A stretch of 64,000 nucleotides of DNA, taken from positions 31,443,540 through 31,507,539 of the forward strand of contig OX463839.1 of assembly GCA_949825065.1 (NCBI GenBank). The letters run 5' to 3'. Of this stretch, positions 42,273-55,035 are shown in pieces; position 1 is the first letter of the stretch, and every line of letters begins with the position of its first letter. Source of the stretch: Odontocerum albicorne. Its lineage: Eukaryota; Arthropoda; Insecta; Trichoptera; Odontoceridae. The notes below the pieces were generated by a model, which was given only the letters and a program-made list of their open reading frames with translations, was not told the origin of the DNA and searched no databases. The translations under genes were made by a program, and so were the position numbers.

Positions 42273-42512
42273 TAATTAATGTCACTAATGATTGAGAAAG
42301 GAAAGAAGATAAGCAAGGAAAATAAATTTTGGAATTAAGATACATCATCTGCGTCATTCAAGAGAGATATAATGACGATTGACTGTTTGAAGCAAGCCAA
42401 GGAAGGTCTTGTGGTAGGATTATAGATGATTCCAGTTATGGACAATAAAGATATATGTGAATAAAGAGCAACCTACCGCAAGTCTATGATCAGCAAAGAT
42501 TGATACTACCTA

Positions 42513-43007
42513 CCTTGATCAAAAAGTTTTAGGACTTTATTCATAAAATCGAAAATACAAGTTTATTCATCAAAATCGATATGGTCCCCTTCAAAGTATT
42601 CCCCATCGACTGCAACGCACTTACGCCAGCGCTTGATCCAATCCTCGAAACACCGCTGGTACTCAATTTTCGGTATGTCCATCAGAGCCGTCTTCGATTT
42701 TTTCATGACATCCTTTCGGATGCTGTAACGCGTTCCGCGAAGCGGTTTTTAAAGTCGGTTGAACAGAAAAAAGTCGCAGGGAGAACTCGTTGATGCACAG
42801 TTGATGCCATTTTCAAACTTGTAAAAAATCAAAAACCCGCACAAAGGTAGATGTACTCAGTACAGCGTAACTTTTACAAATGTCAAGTTATGACGCTGAA
42901 ATTTGGAGGGAAGTGTCAATGACAGACGTGGTAACCTAGCAAAAAAAATCCAATCGGATGACTGACAGCGCCACACGGTGGCCGGTCCTAAAACTTTTTG
43001 ATCAAGG
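42513..43007 (-). mobile_element. 495 bp mariner deletion derivative, perfect TIRs
   Basis: The ends CCTTGATCAAAAAGTTTTAG and CTAAAACTTTTTGATCAAGG are perfect complements, with TA on both sides (42511-42512 and 43008-43009). Inside, the minus strand keeps only the transposase C-terminus: SPCDFFLF (third catalytic Asp), then RCFEDWIKRWRKCVAVDGEY and FEGDHIDFDE-stop. The first two catalytic motifs are deleted, so it could move only with a transposase supplied elsewhere. Confidence 0.85.
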
Positions 43008-43184
43008 TAGTATATCAATTCGAGATTGCATTGTATTAGTAATAAATTAATAACAAGTGGTTTTATGGTAACGCACACTCATGCATAGTTCTATGGATTA
43101 CAATTTAAAAAAATTTAACTTTTTGTTTTTATACAATTCACTTTATAGATTTTGTGACACTGAATACGAAAATAACGATCAAAA

Positions 43185-43490
43185 TTCTTTATTAGTTCCG
43201 GTTTACAAGATAAATCGGACATTTCTGTATTGAAATGCAGGTTCATCCTCGATCATCGCTTTTACAAATGCTCTCATCAGCCCTAATTTTATGTCTAATG
43301 GTTGCAGCATAACGTTACTGACATTCACTAGCTGTTCACACAACATTTTTTCGTACCAGGCACAAGAGCTTTTCGGTGAGACCGAACCTTTTGTTTGTAA
43401 TGGCCACTTCTAGCACGGTTTTTCCACGCACCACCACCTGGAAAAGGGAAGATAAGCGTTCTACCAACATCTACGGAGGTCTAAACGTTT
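43185..43490 (-). pseudogene. Multi-copy TE-associated protein relic
   Basis: The minus strand gives LVNVSNVMLQPLDIKLGLMR, then AFVKAMIEDEPAFQYRNVRF. It resembles a LLPPLHIKLGLMKxFVKA motif that I recall from repetitive, TE-linked proteins of invertebrates. Identification is tentative; stops on both sides. Confidence 0.4.
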
Positions 43491-44271
43491 TAATGTTATT
43501 TAATGAAAATATAACAATGCTATAATCCCTTTTTATGATGTATTCAATTATAGATAATTATTTAACATTACGCAAAAGGGAACCAGCTGAATCAAGCTGT
43601 GAACGTATCATTCCAGATTTTAGTGAAATTTTAACAACTGCAAAACAGATGTGCACTTATGATGCTAAAACGGACCTTGAGAGCGGAACCGCTGGCAACT
43701 GTTGATTGTGCAACATTGCAGAGCATAAGACTTGTCACTGATAATGGGCTACTCAGAGCTTTCGGTGCTGGTTACAAAGGACTGCATTCAGATAGCAGCT
43801 GTCAGGTGACTCAACAAACTGAATGTGACGATATATTACAACGCGAGAAATAATTAATATATTGTAGTTTATTTCAAAATAATAATTTCTCGTCCACACC
43901 TCTTGTTAAAAATGGCCATTTCGATGAAATAACACTCATGTCTCGACAATTTTTATTTTCATAGTGATCTTGAACCCTCCTGCAAGCGTCCTGCAAGGAC
44001 CTTCTAGATGTTTCCTGTTGATTTCTGTACCGTAGTTTATTTGGCTCATTTGCAATTGCATGTCGATATATTATGTTACATAGAACAACCTACACCAGAC
44101 AAGTTCAACCAGCTTAAATTAAATGCGACCAAAATCATAGGTATCATTGTTCCGTCGCAAACTAATCGGGGACAATTATTATTCTTATTCGAGACAAGAA
44201 GCACGTTTTTCCGAAATATGAAAGAAAATTTTACGAAATATGAAAAAAATATATAACAAAATATATTTTCT
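43491..44271. other. No gene recognised
   Basis: Short open stretches at 43659-43853 and 44008-44256 show no recognisable domain. It may continue the relic just upstream. Confidence 0.4.
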
Positions 44272-44275
44272 TTAA

Positions 44276-46886
44276 CCTTTTTACGGCGATGGCTCGAGTA
44301 TCTTTCGTGTGTTCCACAGGCGGCGGTGTTTTAAGTCAATAAATTTATATTATATCTACATAAAAATATGACTCACCACTATCCGAACTGAGTACTGTCG
44401 AACTGTGCGCCGATGCATTTTTTAGCTGACACTATACACACGTAATATTAGAAAATATTCTTATAACACTATTATACAAATAAAAGTATGTTTTTGGATT
44501 TTGACGAAAAGATTTATAACGATAAGTACACTGCAATAATAATATTTCTACTGTGGAAAGTGTTTGCTGGCGTGAAATGGTCCAAAACATGTTACACACA
44601 GACTCACATTGCACTCACCACACATATATCTAGATCTTTTCCTTAATTTATGTTTATGAGCGCATTCATAGCATCGACGAGAAGGTTCCGCACAGTTTTC
44701 AGTTCCTGGAATTTCTTTAGGACTGTGTGCGGCTATTATTGAACCCGATAAACCAAGATGTAGTGGATTGCTAGTGGACGGAGATGAATGGGACAATTTT
44801 GATGCTAGTTTATATTTTTCAAATATTCGTCTTATAACTGCTAAATGAAATTCCGCTAAACCTATTGTTTTTCCGGTTGTATGCTTGTAAATAAAATATG
44901 AATTTAGCATGTATAGATCAACAAAATGAAAAGCCAGCTTTCTATACCATTTTAAAGTTTTTCGAAGGCAATTTAAACTACTAAGCATCATATCGGTTTT
45001 GTCCACACTACCCATATTTTTATTGTAATCCACAATGCACTCAGGTTTTTTTACCTGTTCGCCAGTTTTATAATTTAATTTCTCTGTTGAAATAAATCTG
45101 TCACTAATTGTTGTCAGCATATGAATTTCTCTCTTATCGTGCCATTTTATAGCCAACAAGGCTCCACAATGTTGAGAATCAATGTCTCCTTTCTTGGTTT
45201 TTTTGAAGTTGGGCATACCTTTACGAGATTTTCGAACGGTTCCACATGCATTTGTTTTATTGTCATGTAAAAACTTAAATAATTGTGGGCTTGTGTACCA
45301 GTTATCACACCACAAGTTGTGTCCTTTTCCAAGATAGTCATTGAGAAGCGTTTTGATAACTGCACCCGATATACCCAACGATTTATCATAAATTATTTCT
45401 GTTCCATCACCGCAATTAGATCTAACACACAAGCGGTTTCAACATCACATAAAACAAATAATTTAATGCCGAATCTGTGACGTTTGGAAGGGATGTATTG
45501 TTTTATCATAAGACGACCTTTGAAAACAACTATGCTCTCATCGATACACAAGTTTTTGTGAGGCAGCATGACACTTGTAAAAACTTTGCGAGTATGATCA
45601 AGCAATAATCTTATTTTACGCAATTTGTCACCACTATTTGTTATATTGTTATTAGAAAAATGTAACATATTTAAAATCAGTTCATACCGGTCCCTTGACA
45701 TAGTCTTGCCAAAAATTGGGCTATTTAAAAGTGGGTCTGTGGACCAATGTTCCCGTATGGTTAAATGCTTATTTCGTGTCATCAACATTGTGACACCAAA
45801 GAATACATATAATTCTGGTACATTTGTATCCACCCAGCGTTGAATTCGTGATTTAGCGGAATATTCCTTACTCAATTTTTTAAAATTGGTTAGTCTGTTG
45901 TACCACATTTTCAATTATATTTTTATTTAAAAAATATTCGAAAATATCGAGTTCGGATGATTCTGGTGTAAGTTGGCACGAGGGCAAGATGCCAGATGAA
46001 AATTCATCAAACTCGTGGATTATTGGCGCAAATGGACCTCGGCTCCATGAAGAAAATACATTTTCTCTTAGTTCGTTTGGTTCCACATTGCCGCTGGTTG
46101 TTGCTCCAATATCTGGAATAATTGTATCATCCATTCTCTGCTCTTCTTCTAATGGATCAACATCGTCTTCTTCATCGGTTAATTCAAAATCTGAATCAAG
46201 TTCTACTACCGTGATATCTTCAATTTCCTCTCCAGTCAAGTTCCTTTTAGCCATATTGATAATATAAGCGGTGTTGAATTTTTAAAGTTATTTTAAAAAT
46301 TTTATGAATTTTTCAATGGCGTATAACACACGTAATATAAAAAATAACGACGATTTGAAAAGTTGTAAAAGTAAGTGAATGTTAAAATCTCTTAAAAAAC
46401 AGTTTGTGTAATGGTATCCAAATCAATTTATAAATAAAGTGCGACAATATAAGAAGCAATAATCGAAGAAAACAATAATCCATAAACAATGAAAAACGCA
46501 ATTAATTCAATACGCAATACGCGTATTTACAAAAAAAATATCGACGCATAATACTTCATATTGATCGGGAGCAATCGTCATTAGAAACATGACCTTCGGA
46601 TCGCCCGAACGCGTGGCGCGATTATTCAAAATTCTTTAAATATTGACGGCCTGCAAGGGGTCTGTTTAAATCCTTCTTATGGATCAAATACTTGAAGTTT
46701 TGATGATTTTAAAAGAGATGTCACTAGAGGACACGTTTTGTCTTATATTCAGGTTAAAAATTTTAAAGAAGATTTAATTTTGACCGAGATATCCACACGC
46801 AAAGTTAGTGGCCACTTAAATGGCCGCTCGCCAGGACGGCACGTATTATGTATGGGCCATTTAAGTGGTCCGTAGCCGTGAAAGAG
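44276..46886 (-). mobile_element. piggyBac-like element, full length
   Basis: 2611 bp between TTAA at 44272-44275 and TTAA at 46887-46890, the diagnostic piggyBac target duplication. The ends are inverted but imperfect: CCTTTTTACGGCGATGG versus, complemented, CTCTTTCACGGCTACGG. Size and single transposase on the minus strand are typical. Confidence 0.92.
44548..46254 (-). pseudogene. piggyBac-like transposase, two frameshifts
   Basis: Starts MAKRNLTGEEIEDITVVELD at 46254 with an acidic N-terminal region. After VVQQTNQF (near 45882) one extra base in a T/A run breaks the frame; it resumes KKLSKEYSAKSRIQRWVDTN. First catalytic Asp in NLCIDESIVVFKGR. A second frame change near 45405, after ACVLDLI, precedes GDGTEIIYDKSLGISGAVI; then the second Asp in LWCDNWYTS and the third in NKNMGSVDKTDMML. 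It ends in a cysteine-rich domain with RRCYECAHKH, RYMCGECNVSLCVTCF and HASKHF, the C-terminal zinc-binding domain of the family. All key residues survive; only the two indels disable it. Confidence 0.9.
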
Positions 46887-46892
46887 TTAATA

Positions 46893-47085
46893 CCTCAACA
46901 TATCCACACAGGCGATGCAGACATGCTGTAGAGCGTGATCTGGTGATAATACTGTCTTCGGCACCGTTAATCGAACCGTCGGATAAAAATCCCTCCTGGA
47001 GTTGGCACGAAACTCGCTGTTCGCTGTCGTGCATGTTGGTAATAGACCGCACGTTACAATAGCCTCGATACATGGGCAAACTCTG
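46893..47085 (-). mobile_element. SINE-1a body adjoining piggyBac
   Basis: The complement reads CACGCTCTAC...GCATGTCTGCATCGCC and GACGGTTCGATTAACGGTGC, the SINE-1a body. It begins 2 bp from the piggyBac TTAA, so the transposon inserted in or beside this SINE's 3' end. Confidence 0.65.
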
Positions 47086-48095
47086 TGATTAATATATTTG
47101 AGGCATTAGTAGGGATTTAATAGTTAAGTTGATAATTTTTTTTAATGTTTTACCAATCAACTTACAATCGATATTTTAATTTAATCGATAAAACTTAATT
47201 TGTAAATACCCTCATTATATTAAATTTACGAGTAAGTCAGTCGTATCAACAATCACGAAACTGTTCTCTCGAGTCGACATACTCGCACTCGTAAGGATGA
47301 CATAAGGCTAGAGAGAATATCAACAAAACATTTATCTGGTTCGCTTTTGTATAATGCGCGCCGATTGAAATCTAAAATGATATAAAAGCAGTCGTTCATT
47401 TTCCTTGGATTTTATTTAATACCCATTTAATTTAAAATTATAACATCAATATTTTATGAACACAGAATCAAGGCTCCCGCTTTGGGAAGCACTTTTTTCA
47501 AGTGTTTTCTAATTATAATTCAAGGTATACGAAATCGTTAAGAAGTCTGGGGCTGTCTTTTTTTGTAAACTACAGTAAATATATTAATACTTGTCGCACG
47601 AATGTTTATTTTATTATATACCCAATTATTTTAGCATTTCTGAGATATTTTTGCTAATAGATTTAGAAACTGGGTATGCACAAAGAGAAATAACTCGTCA
47701 AATATACAAGTCAAAAACTGCAATATCTTTGACACTGTTCTAAAGAGTATCAATTATCGAATATAATTATCTTGGAGTAAAATGAAGGAATCGGGAGCGT
47801 ATAAAATCTTTTGGTTGAAGAACCTGGGAGAAGTAATTTAGATAGAAAACGTTTTGTAGGCGTCCAGAGAAATATGACATTCACATTCAGTGAAAATAGG
47901 GATGGCGATTTCAAAACCCAACAGGTCTTTTACTAAATATTTTATTATATAAATTTGGACTAAGTTTTCTAAAGCTTCTCAAATTGGTGACGGGTGCTTA
48001 TCTGTGCTGTCGTGTTCTCCTCCCATTTAAGTATGACACTGTGGAAAACGGGTTCATGCGGGACTGTCCTTTATTCGTCATTACTTACTACGTCG
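47086..48095. other. AT-rich, nothing recognised
   Basis: No ORF of note. TACGAGTA at 47227-47234. Confidence 0.45.
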
Positions 48096-48455
48096 TTCTT
48101 AAGGAAAATAATTTAATATTCCTTTGCGCGATTTCTTTGCATTGTAATATATTGTTGTTCTTTATTACAACGTTTGTAAAGGGTTCTTCAAACTGTTTCT
48201 TCTTTCAACCCTATTCACTTGGGGACGGTCTTCTGGTACTTGGGGTGATATGTATCTTCATGCACTGTCGACTCCTGCACATTTAGACCCCTTATTCCGC
48301 TTTTCACTGTTGATAGCAATGTGTAAGTTTGCCTCCTCCATAATCTTCTCCAATCACTACCAATTCCAGAGTAAAGTTGGCCGTGTGATCATCCTCCCTT
48401 TTCATTACATGATCACACCATATCAAACTCATCATAAAACTGTTCAAAAAATATA
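48096..48455 (-). mobile_element. Probable LINE-derived fragment
   Basis: The minus strand includes EDRPQVNRVERRNSLKNPLQ and the plus strand shows GGCCGTGTGATCATCCTCCC and CATGATCACACCATATC, as in LINE C-terminal coding regions (FGVIM...GR). Weak. Confidence 0.35.
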
Positions 48456-49180
48456 AATCTCCATAACAGAAAGTTCGATTTTTTTTGTTTAAAATACATT
48501 TTAAGTTTTTTTCTGATTTTATTTCAGGTTTGAAATATGTAATTGAGAGTCTGGAAATAATTTACACGAATTCAAATATTGTCAAAAAAATAACGAGTAT
48601 TCTTTGATGAATTTCAGGTTTTTGTTCACTCTAGTAACGAAATTCACCGATATTTTACTCGTACTTGTCCTTGAACTACAAAGTATGCATAAAAATCAGA
48701 GTATGTTATATAATTGTAAACACAGGATAATCCATTCTTCTTCATTCTACGGCGTGTTTTATTGTATTTATATTGTAGTTCAAGCAGAACGCAGACGATA
48801 CATCAAATTGTATGCAATAAATTCAAAGAGTCTGTTCACTTATCGTGTTTGTCAAGAAAGAACTCGTTAACCATTAATAAAAAAACATGCTTGAATGCTC
48901 CACTTGAGCCAGTACGTCATTGTCAATATAACAGTAGTCATTGTTGCGTTCTACCTGCAAGTAATTGTGATTCAAAGAAGTAAATGTCCACAAGTCACAT
49001 CAGTGAAGCTAATTTTAAAATACAATCAAACTGGTGTATGAGGGCGAAATTGATTTATAAATTATTATTGAAAATTAGTTGACCTCTCAAAGATCATTTT
49101 AACTCATTTTCTCCGGCACAGTTGTGATGATAATAATAATACAGTTATATTATTATTGTATTGTGATACAAAGCAAGTCG
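48456..49180. other. No gene recognised
   Basis: Nothing supported. TACTCGTA at 48656-48663. Confidence 0.45.
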
Positions 49181-49600
49181 ACCCGCACTCGTCTATGGCT
49201 CCGAATGCTGGACGATGTATAACTCTTACTCCAAACAACTAGAAACTGCTGAAATGCGCATGCTAAGATGGTCAGCTGGTGTGTCCCTAAGAGAGAAAAT
49301 AAAAAGCTCACGCATTCATGGAAACCTAGGTGTTACAGACATCAAGAGTAAGATGGGGGAGAGGCGATTGAGATGGTATGGGCACGTTGGACGCAGATCA
49401 CCCGATCACATTGGGAACCAGGCAATCTCCATGGATCTTCCTCGAATAATAACCAGAGGAAGACCAAATAATTCATGGGTGGTGCAAAAAGATAACCTGA
49501 TGCAGAGGCACGGTCTGGGGGACGTAGTCTGGGACAGAAGAGCATACAACCTGAGGACGAGGAGAGCTGACCCCAACAGTCTTCGCAGACAGTGAGTTGA
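49181..49600 (+). mobile_element. LINE 3' end with long open frame
   Basis: An open frame encodes ALVYGSECWTMYNSYSKQLE, AEMRMLRWSAGVSLREKIKS, RRLRWYGHVGRRSPDHIGNQ and ITRGRPNNSWVVQKDNLMQR, ending ADPNSLRRQ-stop. YGSECW, RMLRWxxGV and RWYGHVxRR are classic motifs near the C-terminus of non-LTR reverse transcriptases. No stop across about 135 codons. Truncated at 5'. Confidence 0.8.
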
Positions 49601-50104
49601 GGTGGAGCCAGGGAGAAGGACAAAGTAAGTCGGTGTGCCTCAGCAGAGCTTCTCTATGTGGCCTCCCAAAAAAGCTGATTGAAGACATATGTTGACGACG
49701 CATTTAGCAAACCACGTGTCCGATCAGCTGACTTAGAGTTGACAAATACTGTATTTACGGAAAAGCTGTTGAATCCATCACATATGAAAAATATAAAACA
49801 CATCAAGACTTATCAATCTTGCAGTTATGTACATTGAGACTTAGGTATATTCTCACAAAACCCAAATGATCTTCAGCACCAACTGCCAGAATTGTCAGTG
49901 ACCAGTAAAGAAGTTAAAATACATATATTACATAAACCCAATATATGATGAACAGCTTTGCTACCCCAAAACCAATAATCGTAGATGGAAAACCGCTGGA
50001 ACTTGTCTAGGAATGTGTGTATTTGGACCAACTTATTTCCTTTACAGGTGACATATAGGAGGAAATAGCACGAAGGACAAAACTGGCATGGAGTTCATTT
50101 GGAC

Positions 50105-50525
50105 GTTTGAACAACTTCTTCAAAAGTCATCTCTCAATATATTTGAAGGGAAAGAACACACAAAAGCTCCAGACCGCACACAGGAACATGAAGAGATGCA
50201 TTTTGAGATATACTAAAAGAGACCGTAAACGAAACATCTGGATTCGCAATAAAACAAAGATAGAAGACGTAAAGGTGTGCAAGAAAATGAAGTGGCAATG
50301 GGCAGGACAGAATGCCCGATTCCCGATAGACACCCGAAATAATCCAAGAGGCATAGAGAGACCCAGAAAAGACCGAAGGTGCGCTGGGTGGATGAAACCA
50401 AAAAGCATGGCAACATCACATGGCACCAACGAGCAAAATCGCGAATTATTTGGAGTCACCTTGAGGAGACCTTCACCCAGCAGTGGATCGACCCAGGTTG
50501 ACAATGATGATGATAATATACTTGA
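50105..50525 (+). mobile_element. RTE-like LINE 3' end (family A)
   Basis: Reads KTKIEDVKVCKKMKWQWAGQ, then NARFPIDTRN, and in a shifted frame IWSHLEETFTQQWIDPG-stop immediately followed by CAATGATGATGATAATA. The KWQWAGH and FxQQWxDPG motifs with a trinucleotide tail directly after the stop are typical of RTE-clade LINEs. Confidence 0.8.
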
Positions 50526-52124
50526 TAATCACGCACCAAATCGATTATCACAATTCTATTTTTTTGCACTTTTCCTGGAATAGTCTAGCATGCTTTCGAT
50601 GTAAATGGTATTCAATGATCTACCATCGCGTTATGTTACTTCGTTGATTTTAATTCTTAGGGATTGAATAATAAATATGCTATAAATTTGTGCCCGCGGG
50701 TATACTCGTACATAAGTTCTTGACGTCACTGCTAGCAGACTAGCAAACACAGGCTAGTTTCTGGACAGCAGGTTGTTCACCTTTATTAAATAATGTTAGA
50801 CTTATAATTTTTATCAAAAAAATTATCACATTTATTAGTAAAGGAACGCAAATTTCATTACAAGCAGTATGTAGTAATAAATATTTACTCTAAATATATT
50901 TCCGACTCTAGTCTTGTTACGTGTTGAACACTTTTATCCGAACGCAGAACGGTTGAAGCACGTACCATAACGTTTAGCGTCAGTCAGAGGTTCGTGACAT
51001 CGAGAGTTCGCCTGGAAATTCCGAAATAACATGACACTTGTGTTGCTCGGTATTATCGGACTGCAATAACCGAGTTGGCTCAGTCAACGTTTCTGAAATG
51101 GAGTAACTCGGGGCTGAACTGGTATTCTGTATGTGTATATTTTTGATAAATTAAGAATTTGTTTAAAATTTTTAGTAAAGAACGTCACTATGTAACATCC
51201 CGATAAAATTCCGATAAATTTTAACACTTAACATTTCAAATGAGATTTCTTCAATTATCATTACTTACCGGCTTTAAGCTATTTAATACATTGTAATTGA
51301 ATATTTATCTCAATGTTTTGTAATAAGACATCGATAGGTCTCCGACTAGGCTTGACCCTTTTTTCATTTACTTTATAAGATCTTTTTTTGGCGCTACGCA
51401 CGATTAGTGGCGAAAAAGTAATTGAGTTTTTGCATCGGTTTATAACTTTAAATAATTTTCTCGATCCACACTTTTATAACTATAGTTGTTCCGGATTGAT
51501 TCCTCTTAGACAAACATCAATCATCAGAGGCAGCGGTACCGATACCAATGCTCTGGTGAAACGTACTTGTTATTCATTTTTTATCCAGGGTTCAAAAATG
51601 TATTTCACCCGTAGATATCACTTAAATTTATTTAGTGGAGCTTACCACCTGCTTTTTATAAATTCAAAAACAACTTCTCATTCCTTAATCACAAATTTCA
51701 TATATTTGTCCTAAATACTAAAATACAAGTTTATGAAGCATTTGAAGACGACGCGCGTAAAACGCGTCATCTGGACACGGTCTTACCATCACATATCGAA
51801 AGATCTTTAAAGATTTTTTTAGTCTTCTCTTGGCAATTTTTCTGCAGTTTTCTTGTCAAAAATGTTTTTCTTAACATATGCAGATGCGAGGAAATTCCTA
51901 ATCCAAGGGCTGCAGCCACCACATTTATATCATTACACTCAACTTACATATATTTATTTTGTAATATTTTGAATCTATCAATTTTAAATGGGTTCGAATC
52001 TCGAATTTGAGTGCTCTTGAAGAGAGTCTGCTCTCTAAATTGCACTATATAAATTGTTATTTTACTATTATTATTACTTTGCTGAACCATTCCCACTTTT
52101 CTTAGATATACTTAAATCCCAAAT
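50526..52124. other. Mostly AT-rich; GC-richer patch at 50930-51125
   Basis: The patch has CGTCAGTCAGAGGTTCGTGA (initiator-like TCAGTC) and ends GGGCTGAACTG|GTATTC, a weak donor. It could be a promoter/5' UTR but no downstream exon can be tied to it. An open stretch at 51388-51714 has no recognised domain. Confidence 0.3.
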
Positions 52125-52300
52125 TATCACACACAATTCCAATCACATCATAATCGCAATAACTACATCAACATCAAGTCCACCAACTTCTTATCGCATG
52201 CTCTACATTCGCATCAGTCATTCACAGACATCCCTATGTGGAGACCTCTAAAAGTTCTTCGCTTTTCGCTCTCCCCCTGTCAAAGAGCCACCTTGCTAAA
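52125..52300 (+). repeat. Dispersed repeat shared with 16935-17110
   Basis: Contains CATGCTCTACATTCGCATCA, CAGACATCCCTATGTGGAGA and GTCAAAGAGCCACC in the same order as the 17 kb copy. Family unknown. Confidence 0.55.
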
Positions 52301-54094
52301 TGTATTTTATTTATAAATATGCGACAATTAAAATCGCTACTTTCCATTAGGAATGTATTGTGAATTCCTGACCCAAGCAACAGCAGTCAGTTGAAACTCC
52401 TACCGAATAATGTAATTTTAAGGCTAAGCTTTTTTCATTAAACCAACTAGTTGACTTACTTCATTGCTGTGCGGTCTATTTTTTTGAAATCACAATTATT
52501 ATGTCGATTGTTTTATCACCTCGGCTTATTAGTGTAGTTTGTTGTTCAACTGAACCTATCTTATTCGCTCACAACTTCTGGCTCAATATCACTGCAGAAA
52601 TTTATCCCTAGATTTGTATCATGGAACGGGATTCGTTCTTTAAAATTCTACTTCCGTATCCTATGGATAACTATCGATATTCAAAACACATTTCTGCAAG
52701 TTTCAAATATCTTCTCTACACATGCTTACCGATATTTGAAACTTTCAAATTGTTTATATGCATATCACTACTTCACGCATGGTTGTGCAGGTTTTGTTTG
52801 TCAGATAAATGCTCAAAATATGCAAAGAATTACGAGCCAACTGTTTATCGTTCAATCTAATCAATTTCTGCCTCAGAGACTTTTTATTGACTACAAAGTG
52901 CACTAATATTTACCTTGTTTATTAAACAATATATGGCTGCATAGAAATTCAGTCCTATGTTGCTACGAGCTTCATAGCTGCAAATACACCTATCCCTCGA
53001 TTTAGACCATTTAGTTTTTTACGCTGTTTCATGGTAACGCAGATAAGAAAAATGCTTTTTGAAAGACAATTGACTTCTAATTTATTCGATTTTTGTCTAG
53101 TAAATTATAAATTTGAACGACTATGCACTCGTTTCAATTAGCGTACTCAGTACTGAAGGTCAGGCCGGCGAAGAAGCAAAATAGCAACACAAATAGCTAC
53201 ACATTCAATAATTGTCAATTACTACATTTTATTATCTCATTAAATGCGATTAGTTAGTACCAGTATATCGTAATGTAATTTTTTTACCAGTAAATAAAAA
53301 ATAATTTATTAAACCTTTTTATTTTTATTAGCTTGGTATATTCGTTTTACGTGTTTTAGGTACATACGAGTCCTGTGGCTCAATTTTTATTTAAGCAGAT
53401 TTAGATATTTCTAATATATTGAATAATCCGTGGAATAATTATAGAATGTTTGTCTTTCGGGTTCGCTATCCGATGGTGACAATAAAAAAATTCAGTCTAA
53501 ATGTCCAAATACGAACTAATAAGATCCCTCTGGTCAATTGGAAGAAATCGGAATTTAATGAAAACCCACCGGGTTGAATAGAATATGATAAAAGTATACA
53601 ATAATTTAACTTGAAGTATATTTTATACGTACGAGTACATAAACAAACACGATTTTAAATGTAATTTTGTTTCGCTTCGCATAAAAAAAATTATTTTGTG
53701 TTTTGTATTCTTTAATCATAATTCATTTTATGGGATATCAACATAATTACCACCAATAGACATTATACGAGTATTATTATATAATTTTACATAACTGCGT
53801 TATGTAAGTGCATTTTGTAGCTCAACCCCATGACGTGTTTACAATTATAATTTTTAAAAAAACTTATTAATTTACGAAAATTTTCTTCTGGCGTATTACC
53901 AGCCACGGAATTTTAAATTTAAGCACAAAATTATGAATGCGCATATTAAAAAACATGCTTTCAAATTTTCGCATATTTATCAAATAAATATTTTTTCTTG
54001 ACTGTTATGGTTAAAAAATATTTTTCAAGGGTAGAAATTATTGTTATTAAATATTTATAAACAAGTTATTCACTATCTCACCAAATAAATAAAT
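52301..54094. other. AT-rich, no gene recognised
   Basis: A 79-codon ATG-initiated frame at 52621-52860 is hydrophobic with no recognised family. TACGAGTA at 53630 and 53766. Confidence 0.4.
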
Positions 54095-54260
54095 AAATAA
54101 ATCTCCGTGACCTTGTTGGTAGGAGGACGCCTGCCTCCCAAACCAGGGGGTGCGGTTTTCGATTCCCGTTGAACCCAGATAATTTAAAAAAAAGTGTCCT
54201 ATCCGTTTTTAAGACCTCCTTAACATCTTTCTAGTTGGTTGGAAGAGAATGATACATAGT
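54095..54260 (+). mobile_element. SINE-1b
   Basis: Head CCGTGACCTTGTTGGTAGGA with GGTTTTCGATTCCCGTTG, then CTTAACATCTTTCTAGTTGG and TTGGAAGAGAATGATACATA. The tail is cut short. Confidence 0.7.
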
Positions 54261-54640
54261 ACATAACAAAAAAATAATGAGATACAATAATTCGAAAAAT
54301 TTATTAAAGTGTTTCTGCTTTATAAACAAACAGAAGCATTATTAAGTTTTTAAATTAATAACGAACCTAAGTACTCATTTTTTCTAAGACGAATCCATTG
54401 GAGGGCTGAAAGTCAGCTTATTCTTATTCCGTGTGCATGTATTTTATAATTTACAAAAAAGTCAAAAATTGGTAAAACACTAGTAACATATGTCTGTCAT
54501 CCGAGCGTTCCAACAATTTTGTGTTATATTGTAGTTACTTAACACCAGAAAAATATATTTAGATGATGAAATTCTTGAATATTTTGTTTCGTTTTATTTA
54601 TTTGTATATCTAATTCGATATTTTTCTTTGTTTGCTGCAG

Positions 54641-54723
54641 GTAAGATACATTGGAAATATATTATGAGAATAGGGAGGGGAACATTGCTACCAGATCTGC
54701 TGTATTTAGGAAACGACAAAAAA
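54641..54723 (+). CDS. Candidate internal exon, unidentified (low confidence)
   Basis: An open 83 nt segment between a good acceptor (TTTCTTTGTTTGCTGCAG ending 54640) and a consensus donor GTAAGA at 54724. It would encode KIHWKYIMRIGRGTLLPDLL YLGNDKK after a split glycine codon. The composition looks protein-like and the only open frame is the one used. I cannot assign a family, and short exon-like segments arise by chance in such DNA. Confidence 0.3.
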
Positions 54724-54867
54724 GTAAGAATGTCAAATTTTTCTTTCGAGTCCAAAGTATTGTTTTCTTATAAAATAATTTCAACTGTACACTTAAATCC
54801 GGCATTATTGTTTTTTTTAGTTAGTACTGTCCACAATACAATATTTACAATAAAAAGTCGTTTGAAT

Positions 54868-55035
54868 GCATGGCCGCGCGGTAACGCGGTGGGCTTTCGT
54901 GCGTAAGTTCGTCAGTTCGAACCCCGCGCTGTGCTACTCCCCTCGAATGACACAGGCATTTATTCCGCCTAGTATTCGGGGGTATAAGGATACATATGAC
55001 TTCGGTCATATCTATTCTTTAAAAAAAATGGAAAT
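54868..55035 (+). mobile_element. SINE-2
   Basis: GCATGGCCGCGCGGTAACGC, CAGTTCGAACCCCGCGCTGT, GCTACTCCCCTCGAATGACA and the tail TATGACTTCGGTCATATCTA followed by an A-rich run. Most complete SINE-2 of the three; B box GTTCGAACCCC. Confidence 0.8.

Noticed and set aside
50930..51125. Functional promoter call for this GC-richer patch
   Set aside because: Only a single initiator-like motif and a weak donor; no downstream exon, so left as a comment.
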